Shown: positions 15,804 to 26,620 of the stretch, one piece after another
Numbering within the stretch: position 1 is the first letter of the stretch
Layout of the letters: every line of letters begins with the position of its first letter
From: Polaromonas sp. CG_9.7
GTDB taxonomy: Bacteria > Pseudomonadota > Gammaproteobacteria > Burkholderiales > Burkholderiaceae_C
DNA length: 64,000 bases
Assembly: GCF_015752205.1 (NCBI RefSeq)
Contig: NZ_JADOVG010000016.1
Span: 1 to 64,000, forward strand
Reading direction: 5' to 3'
Notes under the pieces: model-generated
What the model was told of the DNA's origin: nothing
Database searches by the model: none
Seen by the model: only the letters and a program-made list of their open reading frames with translations
Program-made: the position numbers and the translations under genes

Positions 15804-16562
15804 ATGGAATTGCTGCTTGTCTCTGTTGCTTCGTTGTTTGCCGGTTTTGTGGACGCCATCGTTGGCGGCGGCGGACTGATTCTGGTGCCGGCGCTGTTTG
15901 CCGTCTTTCCCACCACGCATCCGGCAACCTTGTTTGGCATCAACAAGGGGGCATCGGTCTGGGGAACGGCAGTCGCCACGACCCAGTACGCGCGGCGCGT
16001 CCAGATGCGCTGGTCGGCGCTGCTGCCGGCGGCGGGAGCCGGGTTTTGCGGCTCGCTGGCGGGTGCATGGCTGGTCACCATGATCGATCCGGGCTTCCTG
16101 CGCAAAGTCCTGCCTTTCGTGCTGCTGGCCGTGCTGGCCTACACGCTGGCAAAAAAAGACCTTGGCCGCCACCACACGCCGCGTTTCACCGGGCATGCCG
16201 AAACCCTGGTGGCCTGCTGCATCGGCCTGGTTCTGGGGTTTTACGACGGGTTTTTCGGTCCCGGAACGGGCAGCTTTTTTGTCTTCCTGTTCGTGCGCTG
16301 GCTGGGCTACGATTTCTTGAACGCGTCGGCTTCGGCCAAACTGCTCAATACCGCGACCAACCTGGCGGCGCTGGGACTGTTTGCCTGGAAAGGCCATGTC
16401 TGGTGGCATTTCGCGCTGACCATGGCGGTGGCGAACGTCGCGGGCAGTCTGCTGGGCACGCGCCTGGCGCTCAAGCACGGAGCGGGTTTTGTACGGCTGG
16501 TGTTTATTGGCGTGGTCAGCGCGCTGATCCTGAAAACCGGTTTTGACGCGTTCCTGAAATAG
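15804..16562 (+). CDS. TSUP-family (TauE/SafE) membrane permease
   Basis: This 252-residue protein has about eight hydrophobic segments and the duplicated half-motif of the family: FVDAIVGGGGLILVPAL near the start, and its counterpart FYDGFFGPGTGSFFVFLFV in the middle (short forms: GGGGLILVPAL, GFFGPGTGS). Members export sulfite, sulfoacetate or related anions; the substrate is unknown here. The DUF81 fold and length (about 250) agree. It stands alone and is convergent with mrdA. Confidence 0.88.
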   Translation: MELLLVSVASLFAGFVDAIVGGGGLILVPALFAVFPTTHPATLFGINKGASVWGTAVATTQYARRVQMRWSALLPAAGAGFCGSLAGAWLVTMIDPGFLRKVLPFVLLAVLAYTLAKKDLGRHHTPRFTGHAETLVACCIGLVLGFYDGFFGPGTGSFFVFLFVRWLGYDFLNASASAKLLNTATNLAALGLFAWKGHVWWHFALTMAVANVAGSLLGTRLALKHGAGFVRLVFIGVVSALILKTGFDAFLK

Positions 16563-16595
16563 CCATGGCCACGCGCCCGGCAGCCATGCGCAGGG

Positions 16596-18755
16596 CTAAG
16601 GTGCGCTGCTTTCTACAGGAATGATTGCAGATGCCGGCGGAACCGGCTTTCGGGCGGGCGTGGCCTTGACAGGCTTGGCCGCCTTTGCCGTCATTGCCGC
16701 ATTGGCCGGTTTTTCCACCTCGACGGCTTTGACGAGAGCGGCCGCTGGCTCGGCTTTCTGAACGGTGACAGGTCTGGCGCCGGCGGCCGACACCATGGCA
16801 CCGGGCGTGTCGCCCACCAGCAGCGCAACCATGTCGGCGGCCAGGCGCGGCTTGCCTGTGGGCGCCACAGCCTTGCCTGCCTGCACCGCAAGCATGTCTT
16901 CCTCGCTCGGGTACTGACCCAGCAGCACATAGTCGAACACCCTGCGGGCAATCGGCGCCGCCACGCCGCCGCCCCAACCGGCATTTTCCACAATCACGGC
17001 CAGCGCGATCCGCGGGTTGTCGGCCGGGGCAAACGCCATGTACACCGCATGGTCGCGCTGGTGCTCTTCCATGCTCGCCTTGTTGTAGCGGTCATTGCGG
17101 CCCATGCTGACCGCCTGCGCCGTGCCGGTCTTGCCACCGGAGAGGTATTGCGCGCCGGCAAACACCCGGGTCGATGTACCGCCCTGCGTCACGCCGACCA
17201 GGGCCTTGCGGATGATGGCAACGTTTTCAGGCTTGTAGTGCAGGTCAACCGGCGGGTCGGCCTGCAGCGGATGCAGCGCGCGTGTCATCGCGTCCTGCGT
17301 GCCCATCACCAGCCGGGGCTTGTGCTTGATGCCGTTGTTGGCCAGGGTGGCCGTGGCCTGCGCCAGCTGCAGCATGGTGAAGCTGTTGTAGCCCTGGCCA
17401 ATGCCCAGTGAAATGGTTTCGCCGGCAAACCACTTCTGCTGCGCCACCCGCTTGAAATAGTTGCGTTTCCATTCCTGGTTGGGCAACACGCCGCGCACCT
17501 CGCCATTGATGTCGATGCCGGTGGCCTGGCCAAAGCCCAGTGGCGCCATGAAGTCGTGAATGGCTTCCACCCCCAACTCGTTGGCCAGCGTGTAGAAATA
17601 CACATTGCTCGACTCGACAATCGCGCGGTTCATGTCCATGGCGCCACCACGCTCGTTTTCCGGGCTGCCAAAACGATGGCCGCCAAACATGAAGAAGCCC
17701 GGGTCGTTGATGATCGCGGTGGGCGAACGTTTGCCGGTTTGCAGCGCGGCCATGGCCATGAAGGGCTTGTAGGTCGAGCCCGGCGGATAGGTGCCGCGCA
17801 GCGCGCGGTTGAGCAGCGGCTTGTCGATCGACTCGTTGAGCGCCTGCCAGCTTTCATGGTCAATGCCCTCGACGAACAGGTTGGGATCGAAGGTCGGCTT
17901 GCTGACAAAAGCCAGCACCTCGCCGCTTCGGGGGTCCAGCGCCACCAGGGCGCCGCGTCGCGTGCCGAACATGTCCTCGACCAGTTTTTGCAGGCCGATG
18001 TCCAGCGAAAGCATGACGTTGTTGCCCGGCGTGGCCGGACTGGTCGCCAGTTTTCGCAGCGCCCGCCCGCCGGCCGATGTTTCCATCTGCTCGACGCCGG
18101 TCTGGCCATGCAGCTGCTGCTCGAAACTCTGCTCGACGCCCAGCTTGCCGATGTAGTCGGTGCCGCGGTAGTTGCCTTCTTCCTCGCGATCCTCGATCGC
18201 GTCCTTCTCCGCCTGGTTGATGCGGCCGATGTAGCCCACCACATGGCTGCCCAATTCACCATAGGGATAGTTGCGAAACAGCCGGGCCTTGATGTCCACG
18301 CCGGGAAAACTGAAGCGCCGGGCGGCGAAGCGCGCCACTTCTTCGTCACTCAGACGGGTGCGCAGCGGAATCGATTCAAAGCTCTTCGATTCTTCGCGCA
18401 GGCGCTTGAAGCGGCGCTTGTCCCGGGGCGTGATGTCAACCAGCTTTTCCAGCGCGGCAATGGTTTCGTCCATGTTTTCCACCTTGGACGGTGTGACTTC
18501 CAGCGTGAAGGCCGAATAGTTGGACGCCAGCACGATGCCGTTGCGGTCCAGGATCAGGCCGCGACTCGGCACGATGGGGACAATCGCCGTGCGATTGCTT
18601 TCGGCCTGCGCGCGCAGGTCTTCGTAGCGATGCACCTGCAGGAAGGACAGCCGGGCCGCCACCAGGGAAAAGCAGAGAAGCACCACCAGCCCGGCCACCA
18701 CCACACGAATGCGAAAACGCGACAGCTCGGCTTCAACGTTTCTGAGTTCAGTCAT
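16596..18755 (-). CDS. mrdA: Penicillin-binding protein 2, peptidoglycan transpeptidase
   Basis: This 719-residue PBP2 of the elongation machinery has one N-terminal membrane anchor (about residues 17-38), a dimerisation domain, then the transpeptidase domain with Ser327 in GSTYKP, S382-S383-N, and K542-T-G in SGGKTGTAQ. It cross-links peptidoglycan during lateral wall growth together with RodA and MreCD. The family is about 600-640 residues; this one has an Ala/Pro/Lys-rich tail of roughly 80 residues after the domain. It is last in the mreBCD-mrdA operon, after a 13-bp stem-loop. RodA is not in this window downstream, where the convergent TSUP gene ends 33 bases away. Confidence 0.95.
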   Translation of the reverse strand: MTELRNVEAELSRFRIRVVVAGLVVLLCFSLVAARLSFLQVHRYEDLRAQAESNRTAIVPIVPSRGLILDRNGIVLASNYSAFTLEVTPSKVENMDETIAALEKLVDITPRDKRRFKRLREESKSFESIPLRTRLSDEEVARFAARRFSFPGVDIKARLFRNYPYGELGSHVVGYIGRINQAEKDAIEDREEEGNYRGTDYIGKLGVEQSFEQQLHGQTGVEQMETSAGGRALRKLATSPATPGNNVMLSLDIGLQKLVEDMFGTRRGALVALDPRSGEVLAFVSKPTFDPNLFVEGIDHESWQALNESIDKPLLNRALRGTYPPGSTYKPFMAMAALQTGKRSPTAIINDPGFFMFGGHRFGSPENERGGAMDMNRAIVESSNVYFYTLANELGVEAIHDFMAPLGFGQATGIDINGEVRGVLPNQEWKRNYFKRVAQQKWFAGETISLGIGQGYNSFTMLQLAQATATLANNGIKHKPRLVMGTQDAMTRALHPLQADPPVDLHYKPENVAIIRKALVGVTQGGTSTRVFAGAQYLSGGKTGTAQAVSMGRNDRYNKASMEEHQRDHAVYMAFAPADNPRIALAVIVENAGWGGGVAAPIARRVFDYVLLGQYPSEEDMLAVQAGKAVAPTGKPRLAADMVALLVGDTPGAMVSAAGARPVTVQKAEPAAALVKAVEVEKPANAAMTAKAAKPVKATPARKPVPPASAIIPVESSAP

Positions 18756-18876
18756 GGTGATCGGATTCAGGGTGCATCAAAAAGTGCCCGGGAGGAATGC
18801 ATTTCATCAGTGTGAGGCCGGACAAGGCACGGGGTCGGTTGAGGCCGGGGTTGGATGTCATTTGATCAGTTGGGGA

Positions 18877-18915
18877 CAGAGCTTGCCGCTGGCCTTGGGC
18901 TGGCGGCAAGCTCTG
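18877..18915 (-). promoter_or_regulatory. Strong stem-loop between mreD and mrdA
   Basis: A perfect 13-bp stem (CAGAGCTTGCCGC with GCGGCAAGCTCTG) encloses a 13-base loop. A third partial copy of the arm (GGCAAGCTCT) follows at about 18926-18935. No T tract follows on the minus strand, so it is more likely an mRNA processing or attenuation structure than a terminator. Confidence 0.6.
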
Positions 18916-18934
18916 CGGTCTGTCCGGCAAGCTC

Positions 18935-19453
18935 TCAAAGAGGCCGATTTTCATCCCGGTCAGGCGTGCGCAGTTGCGGCACCAGCAGAAGCACGCTCGC
19001 CAGCGGCCAGAGCAATGCCTCGGCCAATGGCGCGACCAGCACGATCCAGCCGGGAAAAACGCCGCCGCCGAGCAGCCGCAGGATTATTTCGGCGGCATGT
19101 GCCGCTGCAAACAGCGGCAACACCTGCAAGGCCTGCAGCGGCACCGTGAACCACAACAGCCGACGCTGGATCATGGACGCAAAAAAGCTCAGCGCGACAT
19201 AGGAAAAGGCATGCTGCCCGAGCAGCGACGTTTGATGAACATCCATCGCCAGGCCGAACATGAAGGCGATGCCGATGCCGACCCTCAGCGGCTGGTGCAC
19301 GTTCCAGAAGACCAGCACCAACGCCAGCAAATCAGGCATCCACGGCACCCGGCCCAGTGGCAGCATGTTGAGCAGCAAAGCGGCTGCCAGGGTGCTCCAG
19401 ATGAACACCGGACTGGCAGGCAGCAGCAGTTGCTGGCCGGAGCGCATGATCAT
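18935..19453 (-). CDS. mreD: Rod-shape-determining protein MreD
   Basis: This 172-residue integral membrane protein has about five hydrophobic segments and the MreD pattern of a charged core: NMLPLGR, PDLLALVLVFW, and the loop FGLAMDVHQTSLLGQHAFSYV (short form: DVHQTSLLGQ). It is part of the MreBCD/RodA/PBP2 elongation complex in the inner membrane. Its ATG overlaps the mreC stop by ATGA, so translation is coupled; a longer open frame upstream has no MreD character. Confidence 0.9.
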   Translation of the reverse strand: MIMRSGQQLLLPASPVFIWSTLAAALLLNMLPLGRVPWMPDLLALVLVFWNVHQPLRVGIGIAFMFGLAMDVHQTSLLGQHAFSYVALSFFASMIQRRLLWFTVPLQALQVLPLFAAAHAAEIILRLLGGGVFPGWIVLVAPLAEALLWPLASVLLLVPQLRTPDRDENRPL

Positions 19454-20370
19454 TTGGCGTACCCCTTTCGGGCAGGCGCAACCGGCGCGATGCTTGAAGG
19501 CGGCAGCGCCAGATCGGTCGTGACCGGCTGGACGACGATGACATGCCGTGCGCCCGTGGTCAGCGCCTGCGGCACGCAATAGATCTTGGAAAATGCCGAT
19601 TCGGCCCGGCGCTCGATCCGGCTGACGCGCGCCACCGACAGGCCGGGCGGGTACACGCCATCGACGCCGCTGGTGGTCAGCAGGTCGCCTTCCTGAACAT
19701 CGGCGTTGCTGCCCATGAAGCGCAGTTCCATGCCGGTGCCGCCCACCGTCGGGTCGCCATAGGCTACGCTGCGCGCGCCCGTTCGCACATTGAGCACCGG
19801 AATCGCCAGATCGGGGTCGACCACCAGCGTGACTTCGCTGACCAGCGGATACACCCGCGTCACCTGTCCCAGCACGCCCGATTCGTCAAGCACGGGCGAG
19901 CCCAGGGCGACTTTATGCACTTGCCCCTTGTCGATGATGACCTTGCGGGTATAGGAATCGGCGGCGTCGTACACCACCTCGGCCGCGAAGACCGGCGTGG
20001 CGAGTTGCGCCTTGAGGTCAAGCAGCTTGCGCAGGCGGTTGTTTTCCTGCATCAGCAACTCGACCTGGCCGGCGCGCAGGGACTGCAGCGCCAGCTTTTC
20101 ACGGGCCTGGGCGGTTTCAAGCTGCGCCTGGTCCAGGTCGGTGAAGTAGCCGCTGACGCCCTGCACGGCATGAACCGGCTGCAGGGCCACCCACTGCACA
20201 GGGTACAGGGCCGTGGCAAGGGCGGCGCGGATCGGCTGGGTGACGTTGAAACGCGCATCGGCCACCATCAAAAACACCGACAGCGCACCAAAGAAAACCA
20301 GCTTGGAAAATACCGACGGCCCCTGGTTGAAAAAGGGCGGCAGGGATCGGTCGAGGGTTCCTAAAGCCAT
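19450..20370 (-). CDS. mreC: Rod-shape-determining protein MreC
   Basis: This 306-residue protein has one N-terminal membrane anchor (about residues 21-40), a periplasmic coiled coil (about 68-112, rich in Glu, Leu and Arg, ending ENNRLRKLLDL), then the two beta-domain head with GVLGQVTRV and GVYPPGLSVARV. It links the cytoplasmic MreB filament to PBP2 and RodA in the periplasm. It overlaps mreD by 4 bases and lies 81 bases after mreB. Confidence 0.93.
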   Translation of the reverse strand: MALGTLDRSLPPFFNQGPSVFSKLVFFGALSVFLMVADARFNVTQPIRAALATALYPVQWVALQPVHAVQGVSGYFTDLDQAQLETAQAREKLALQSLRAGQVELLMQENNRLRKLLDLKAQLATPVFAAEVVYDAADSYTRKVIIDKGQVHKVALGSPVLDESGVLGQVTRVYPLVSEVTLVVDPDLAIPVLNVRTGARSVAYGDPTVGGTGMELRFMGSNADVQEGDLLTTSGVDGVYPPGLSVARVSRIERRAESAFSKIYCVPQALTTGARHVIVVQPVTTDLALPPSSIAPVAPARKGYAK

Positions 20371-20451
20371 GGTGCGTGGTCAAGCCGGTCCGGTATGGTG
20401 CTGCAGCCGCGCTGCATGGGACGGGCTTGAGGATGGCGTGGTGAAAAAAGC

Positions 20452-21800
<1,349 letters not shown>

Positions 21801-22100
21801 ATGGCATTGACATTTAAAGACATTGAACGCGTGGCCAATCTGGCACGGCTGGAACTCCGGCCCGACGAAACCGAGCGCACACTGAGCCAGCTCAACGGTT
21901 TTTTTGCCTTGGTCGCGCAGATGGAGGCGGTGAATACCGACGGCATTGAGCCGCTGGCGCATCCGGCGGCGCTGCTCGGCGACGTCGCCCTGCGGCTGCG
22001 CGACGACATCGCCAGCGAACCCAACCAGCGCGAAGCCAGCCAGGCCAGCGCGCCAGCCGTCGAGCGCGGCCTGTTTCTTGTGCCGAAAGTGATCGAATGA
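21801..22100 (+). CDS. gatC: Glu-tRNA(Gln)/Asp-tRNA(Asn) amidotransferase subunit C
   Basis: This 99-residue GatC has the family opening [13 protein letters not shown] and the C-terminal REDIAS-like RDDIASEPN, plus ..FLVPKVIE at the end. It stabilises the GatA-GatB complex. The ATG at 21801 was chosen because homology begins at once ([17 protein letters not shown]); an upstream in-frame start would add unrelated residues. Its last bases overlap the gatA ATG (ATGA). Confidence 0.93.
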   Translation: MALTFKDIERVANLARLELRPDETERTLSQLNGFFALVAQMEAVNTDGIEPLAHPAALLGDVALRLRDDIASEPNQREASQASAPAVERGLFLVPKVIE

Positions 22101-23629
22101 GCAGCCCCTCCTCCAGCCCCCTGAACCTTGACCTGCACGACCTCGGCGTGGCGCAACTCGCTGCCAAACTGGCAGCAGGTGAGGTTTCCAGCGTAGAAGT
22201 CGCGCAGCATTTTCTGAAACGTATCGACCAGCATGCCAGCCTGGGCGCGTTTCTGGCACTTGACGCCGACGCGTCACTGGCGCAGGCCCGGGCCGCCGAC
22301 ACCCGACTGGCCGCAGGGGAACGCACGCCCTTGTTGGGCGTGCCGCTGGCGCACAAGGACGTGTTTGTCACCCGCGACTTTCCCACCACTGCCGGCTCGA
22401 AGATGCTGGCGCATTACCGCAGCCCGTTTGATGCCACAGTCGTCAACAGGCTGGGCGTTGGCATTGGCGGCGCCGGCATGGTGACGCTGGGCAAGCTCAA
22501 CTGCGACGAGTTCGCCATGGGCTCGGGCAACGAAAACAGCGCCTATCAAAAAGTGCAGAACCCCTGGGACGTGAGCCGCGTGCCCGGCGGTTCGTCGGGC
22601 GGCTCGGCGGCCGCCGTCGCTGCGCGCCTCGTGCCTGCCGCCACCGGCACCGACACTGGCGGCTCGATCCGCCAGCCGGCGTCATTGACCGGCATCACCG
22701 GCATCAAGCCAACCTATGGCCGTTGCTCGCGCTACGGCATGGTGGCATTTGCCTCCAGCCTGGACCAGGCCGGCCCGATGGCGCGCAGCGCACTCGACTG
22801 CGCCCTGCTGCTGTCCGCCATGGCCGGCCCGGACCCGGACCGCGACTCGACCTCGCTGGACCTGCCCGCTGTTGACTATGCTACTGATTTAATAGCTACT
22901 CATGCAGACGGAACTAGCGCAAAGCCCCTAAAAGGCTTGAGAATCGGCCTGCCGACGCAGTTTTTCGGCGCCGGTTGCGCGCCCGACGTGGTGGCGGCCG
23001 TGCGCGGCGCGCTGGCCGAATTTGAAAAACTGGGCGCGACGCTGGTCGATGTCAGCCTGCCGCTGACCGAACTGTCGATTCCGGTCTATTACGTGATCGC
23101 CCCGGCCGAAGCCAGCAGCAACCTGAGCCGCTTTGACGGCGTGCGCTACGGCCACCGCGCGGCGCACTACACCGACCTGACCGACATGTACAAGAAGTCG
23201 CGCAGCGAAGGCTTTGGCGACGAGGCCACGCGCCGCATCATGATCGGCACCTATGTGCTGAGCCACGGCTATTACGACGCCTACTATTTGAAGGCGCAAA
23301 AAATCCGCCGCCTGATCGCGCAGGATTTCCAGACTGCTTTTACGCAATGCGACGTGATTGCCGGTCCGGTGTCGCCCACGGTGGCCTGGAAAATTGGCGA
23401 AAAGTCCGCCGACCCGGTGGCGAACTATCTGGCTGACATCTACACGCTGTCGTCCAGCCTGGCGGGACTGCCCGGCATGAGCGTGCCGGCCGGTTTCGGC
23501 GCGGCCGGCATGCCCGTCGGCCTGCAGCTGATCGGCAACTATTTCAAGGAAGCGCAGTTGCTGGGCGCAGCCCACCAGTTTCAGCTGGCGACCGACTGGC
23601 ACCAGAAAGTACCGGGAATTTCAGCATGA
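22097..23629 (+). CDS. gatA: Glu-tRNA(Gln)/Asp-tRNA(Asn) amidotransferase subunit A
   Basis: This 510-residue amidase-signature protein hydrolyses glutamine and passes ammonia to GatB. The Ser-cisSer-Lys triad region is visible as HKDVF (Lys), [15 protein letters not shown] and [14 protein letters not shown]. The chain is longer than the usual roughly 480-490, and one cause is visible: a dispersed AGCTATT-type element (22877-22938) lies in frame and encodes about residues 261-281, in the loop before KGLRIGLP. The frame is intact on both sides, so the enzyme is probably active. It overlaps gatC and gatB by 4 bases each. Confidence 0.95.
   Translation: MSSPSSSPLNLDLHDLGVAQLAAKLAAGEVSSVEVAQHFLKRIDQHASLGAFLALDADASLAQARAADTRLAAGERTPLLGVPLAHKDVFVTRDFPTTAGSKMLAHYRSPFDATVVNRLGVGIGGAGMVTLGKLNCDEFAMGSGNENSAYQKVQNPWDVSRVPGGSSGGSAAAVAARLVPAATGTDTGGSIRQPASLTGITGIKPTYGRCSRYGMVAFASSLDQAGPMARSALDCALLLSAMAGPDPDRDSTSLDLPAVDYATDLIATHADGTSAKPLKGLRIGLPTQFFGAGCAPDVVAAVRGALAEFEKLGATLVDVSLPLTELSIPVYYVIAPAEASSNLSRFDGVRYGHRAAHYTDLTDMYKKSRSEGFGDEATRRIMIGTYVLSHGYYDAYYLKAQKIRRLIAQDFQTAFTQCDVIAGPVSPTVAWKIGEKSADPVANYLADIYTLSSSLAGLPGMSVPAGFGAAGMPVGLQLIGNYFKEAQLLGAAHQFQLATDWHQKVPGISA
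22877..22938 (+). repeat. AGCTATT-type dispersed element, copy 5, in frame inside gatA
   Basis: It reads TATGCTACTGATTTAATAGCT, split as TATGCTACTGATTTA and ATAGCT, then ACTAGCGCAAAGCCCCTAAAAGGC, matching the intergenic copies in layout. Translated, it gives [20 protein letters not shown]. The length is a multiple of three within the gene. Confidence 0.65.
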
Positions 23630-25083
23630 GCCAAGATAAAAAATCCCTGCTGGTGCAAGGTTACGAAGTTGTCATCGGCTTTGAAACCCATACCCAGCTG
23701 ACCACGCAGTCAAAGATTTTCAGCCGCGCCTCGACCGCGTTTGGCGCCGAGGCCAACACCCAGGCGTCCGCCGTGGACTTTGCCCTGCCCGGCGCGCTGC
23801 CGGTGATGAACAAGGGCGCGGTGCAGCGCGCCATCGAGTTCGGCCTGGCGGTGAACGCGCACATTGCCGAAAGCAGCGTGTTCGCGCGCAAGAACTATTT
23901 CTACCCCGACCTGCCCAAGGGCTACCAGATCAGCCAGTTCGAGATCCCGGTGGTGCAAGGCGGCGTGGTCGAGTTTTTCCTGGACGGCGAAAAGAAATCC
24001 GTGCGCCTGGTGCGTGCCCACCTCGAAGAAGACGCCGGCAAATCGCTGCACGAGGACTTCATCGGCCAGAGCGGCATCGACCTGAACCGCGCGGGCACGC
24101 CGCTGCTGGAAATTGTCACCGAACCCGACATGCGCTCGACTGCCGAGGCCGTGGCCTATGCCAAGGAACTGCACAAGATCGTCACCTGGATCGGCATTTG
24201 CGACGGCAACATGCAGGAAGGCAGCTTTCGCTGCGATGCCAACGTGTCGGTCAGGAAGCCCGGCGCCGAACTGGGCACGCGCCGCGAGATCAAGAACCTG
24301 AACAGCTTCAAGTTCATGCAGCAGGCGATGGACTACGAAGTGCGCTGGCAGATCGAGCAGATCGAGGACGGCCACGCCATTCAGCAGGCGACCGTGCTGT
24401 TCGACCCGGACACCGGCGAGACGCGCTCGATGCGCAGCAAGGAAGACGCCGCCGACTACCGCTATTTCCCCGACCCGGATTTGCCGCCGCTGGTCATTGG
24501 CCGCGACTGGGTGGAAAAGACGCGCTCAGAGATGTCGGAACTGCCGCGCGTGATGGCCGCACGCTTCGTGGCCGACTATGGCCTGAGCGACTACGACGCC
24601 GGCCAGTTGACGCAAAGCAAGGCGACGGCGGCCTATTTTGAAGCGGTGGCACATGCCAGCAAGCAGGCCAAGCTGGCCAGCAACTGGGTGATGGGCGAGG
24701 TGTCACGCCGCTTGAATGCCGAGGACAAGTCGATTGAAGCGTCCAGCGTCAGCGCCAGCCAGTTGGGGGCCCTGATCGGCCGGATTGCCGACAGCACGAT
24801 TTCCAACAATGCGGCACGTCAGGTGTTTGACGCCTTGTGGGCCGGTGAAGACCAGGACGTTGACACGCTGATCGAGGCCAAGGGCCTCAAGCAGATGAGC
24901 GACACCGGCGAACTGGAAACCATCATCGACGGCGTGCTGGCGGCCAACGCCAAGAACGTCGAGGAAGTGCGCGCCGGCAACAGCAAGGCCTTCAACGCGC
25001 TGGTCGGCCAGGCCATGAAGGCCACCAAGGGCAAGGCCAATCCGGCGCAGGTGAATGAATTGCTGAAGAAAAAACTGGCTTGA
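23626..25083 (+). CDS. gatB: Glu-tRNA(Gln)/Asp-tRNA(Asn) amidotransferase subunit B
   Basis: This 485-residue GatB binds the misacylated tRNA and forms the amide. Marks seen are [11 protein letters not shown] at the start, the LPKGYQISQ motif, [20 protein letters not shown] (short form: [11 protein letters not shown]), and the C-terminal YqeY-like helical domain ending [15 protein letters not shown]. The start overlaps the gatA stop. Presence of GatCAB implies indirect synthesis of Asn-tRNA and/or Gln-tRNA. Confidence 0.95.
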   Translation: MSQDKKSLLVQGYEVVIGFETHTQLTTQSKIFSRASTAFGAEANTQASAVDFALPGALPVMNKGAVQRAIEFGLAVNAHIAESSVFARKNYFYPDLPKGYQISQFEIPVVQGGVVEFFLDGEKKSVRLVRAHLEEDAGKSLHEDFIGQSGIDLNRAGTPLLEIVTEPDMRSTAEAVAYAKELHKIVTWIGICDGNMQEGSFRCDANVSVRKPGAELGTRREIKNLNSFKFMQQAMDYEVRWQIEQIEDGHAIQQATVLFDPDTGETRSMRSKEDAADYRYFPDPDLPPLVIGRDWVEKTRSEMSELPRVMAARFVADYGLSDYDAGQLTQSKATAAYFEAVAHASKQAKLASNWVMGEVSRRLNAEDKSIEASSVSASQLGALIGRIADSTISNNAARQVFDALWAGEDQDVDTLIEAKGLKQMSDTGELETIIDGVLAANAKNVEEVRAGNSKAFNALVGQAMKATKGKANPAQVNELLKKKLA

Positions 25084-25108
25084 CGCCCCGCTTTCACTGC
25101 ATCAAAAT

Positions 25109-25170
25109 GCTATCGAAACAGTAGCTATCAAGGCAAGCCAGTATTGCGCAGAAAAGCAATTTGGCTTAAA
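25109..25170 (+). repeat. AGCTATT-type dispersed element, copy 6
   Basis: It begins ATGCTATCGAAACAGTAGCTATC, split as ATGCTATCGAAAC and AGTAGCTATC, and continues ...GTATTGCGCAGAAAAGCAATTTGG. It lies between the convergent gatB and DUF4124 genes, where it may serve as a shared 3' structure. Confidence 0.6.
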
Positions 25171-25173
25171 CTT

Positions 25174-25845
25174 TCAGTTCCTGCCGTTACGGGAATCGCC
25201 AGTGCCGATGGGAGCTGTCGGATTTGCAAACGCCCACAACTGCCTGAGCTTGACCAGTTCCTCATCAAAGCGCTGGTTGACGCGTTTTTTTTCCTGCTGC
25301 TGAGCGGCAATAAATTGTTGCTGGACAGCAACGTTGCCCGCGTTTTCTTCCAGCCTGCGTTTGAGCGAAACCGGCATCCTGGACAGGTCCTTGGCATAAA
25401 ACTCCCGTTCTCCGTCAAGCGTCTTGCGCTGGCCGGCCAACTCGCTCCGCCGCGTCCTCAACGTGTGGATGATTTCATCGATCTGCAGCAACGCGGCCAC
25501 CCGTTCGCGGTCATGCACTTCAGGCGTGGGATAACGCATCAGCAGCGCCTTGTCGCGGCGCCGGTCTTCGGCTTCGCGCGCACGCAACTCAGCAGCCCGT
25601 CTGTTTTTTTCTTCCTGAGCAGCCTGTTCATGCGCGGTCAGCGAGGGTCCAATCTGGTGCGTGACAATGCCGGACGGCGACAGTGTGCGCTGGGCGCGGT
25701 CACTGCACTCTGCAATGGGTCGGTCCGCAGTGATGGTGCGCCCTTTTGCATCCACGCACGAGTAGATCTGCTGTGCCACTGCAGCGCCTGCCAGAAGAAA
25801 AACCAGACCCGCAAGACCGGATGTGAGCAGTGAAGACAGGCGCAA
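25174..25845 (-). CDS. DUF4124-type periplasmic protein
   Basis: This 223-residue protein has a clear signal peptide (about 1-24, ending AAVAQQ) followed by the DUF4124 hallmark IYSCVDAKGRTITADRPI and a Cys pair (Cys30, Cys47 in AECSD). The rest is a long charged helical region with Arg/Glu-rich coiled-coil character (about 70-205). The function of the family is unknown; a periplasmic structural or binding role is only a guess. It lies 9 bases upstream of the pyrE stop on the same strand, so it follows pyrE in a likely operon. Confidence 0.75.
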   Translation of the reverse strand: MRLSSLLTSGLAGLVFLLAGAAVAQQIYSCVDAKGRTITADRPIAECSDRAQRTLSPSGIVTHQIGPSLTAHEQAAQEEKNRRAAELRAREAEDRRRDKALLMRYPTPEVHDRERVAALLQIDEIIHTLRTRRSELAGQRKTLDGEREFYAKDLSRMPVSLKRRLEENAGNVAVQQQFIAAQQQEKKRVNQRFDEELVKLRQLWAFANPTAPIGTGDSRNGRN

Positions 25846-25854
25846 TTTCTTTTT

Positions 25855-26610
25855 TCAGTTGACGCCGTAGCGTTCTCGGTAAGCCAGCACGGACTGGTAA
25901 TGGTTTTTGAGCTGCATGGCATCGGCGTTTTGGTCACCAGTTGCAGGGTCGCTGTGCAAGGCCAAATAATGTAACAAATCGCTCAGCTGCGCAATAGCGC
26001 AAACCTGCAACCCGAGTTGCCGCGTGACAAATTGCACGGCGCTGTGTTCGACGTCCAGGCCGTTTTCAGTGGCCTTTTCCTGGCGGTCAAGCGCAATCGC
26101 CACCGCATGCGGCGTGGCGCCGGCGTCCTGGATCAGCGCAATCGACTCGCGCACGGCCGTGCCGGCAGACATCACGTCATCGACAATCAGAACGCGTCCC
26201 TTGAGTGGCGCGCCGACCAGCGTGCCGCCCTCGCCGTGGTCCTTGGCTTCCTTGCGGTTGTAGGCAAACGGCAGGTTGCGCCCCAGCCGTGCCAGCTCGA
26301 TGGCGACTGCGGCAGCCAGCGGAATGCCCTTGTAGGCGGGACCGAAGATCATGTCGAACGCCAGGCCGCTGCGCTGCTCCTCGGCCAGCAGCTGGCGCGC
26401 ATAAAATTGCGCCAGCCGGCCGAGCTTGGCGCCGTCATCAAACAGGCCGGCATTGAAAAAATAGGGGCTCATGCGCCCGGCCTTGGTTTTGAACTGGCCG
26501 AAGCGCAACACCCCGGATTCGACCGCAAACTGCACGAATTCCTGGGCCAGATCGCCCTGCGGTGGCATGGCCTCGCCTTGATTGCCTGTCTGCCCTGTCG
26601 TCGTATTCAT
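25855..26610 (-). CDS. pyrE: Orotate phosphoribosyltransferase
   Basis: This 251-residue enzyme converts orotate and PRPP to OMP in pyrimidine synthesis. The PRPP-binding motif is [13 protein letters not shown]; other marks are FQFGQFKTK-like [19 protein letters not shown] (short form: GRMSPYFFN) and [11 protein letters not shown]. The protein has a longer N-terminus and C-terminus than the 213-residue E. coli PyrE. The ATG at 26610 was chosen because upstream residues lack homology and overlap the divergent gene's start. Confidence 0.92.
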   Translation of the reverse strand: MNTTTGQTGNQGEAMPPQGDLAQEFVQFAVESGVLRFGQFKTKAGRMSPYFFNAGLFDDGAKLGRLAQFYARQLLAEEQRSGLAFDMIFGPAYKGIPLAAAVAIELARLGRNLPFAYNRKEAKDHGEGGTLVGAPLKGRVLIVDDVMSAGTAVRESIALIQDAGATPHAVAIALDRQEKATENGLDVEHSAVQFVTRQLGLQVCAIAQLSDLLHYLALHSDPATGDQNADAMQLKNHYQSVLAYRERYGVN

Positions 26611-26620
26611 TGAAAGTCCC

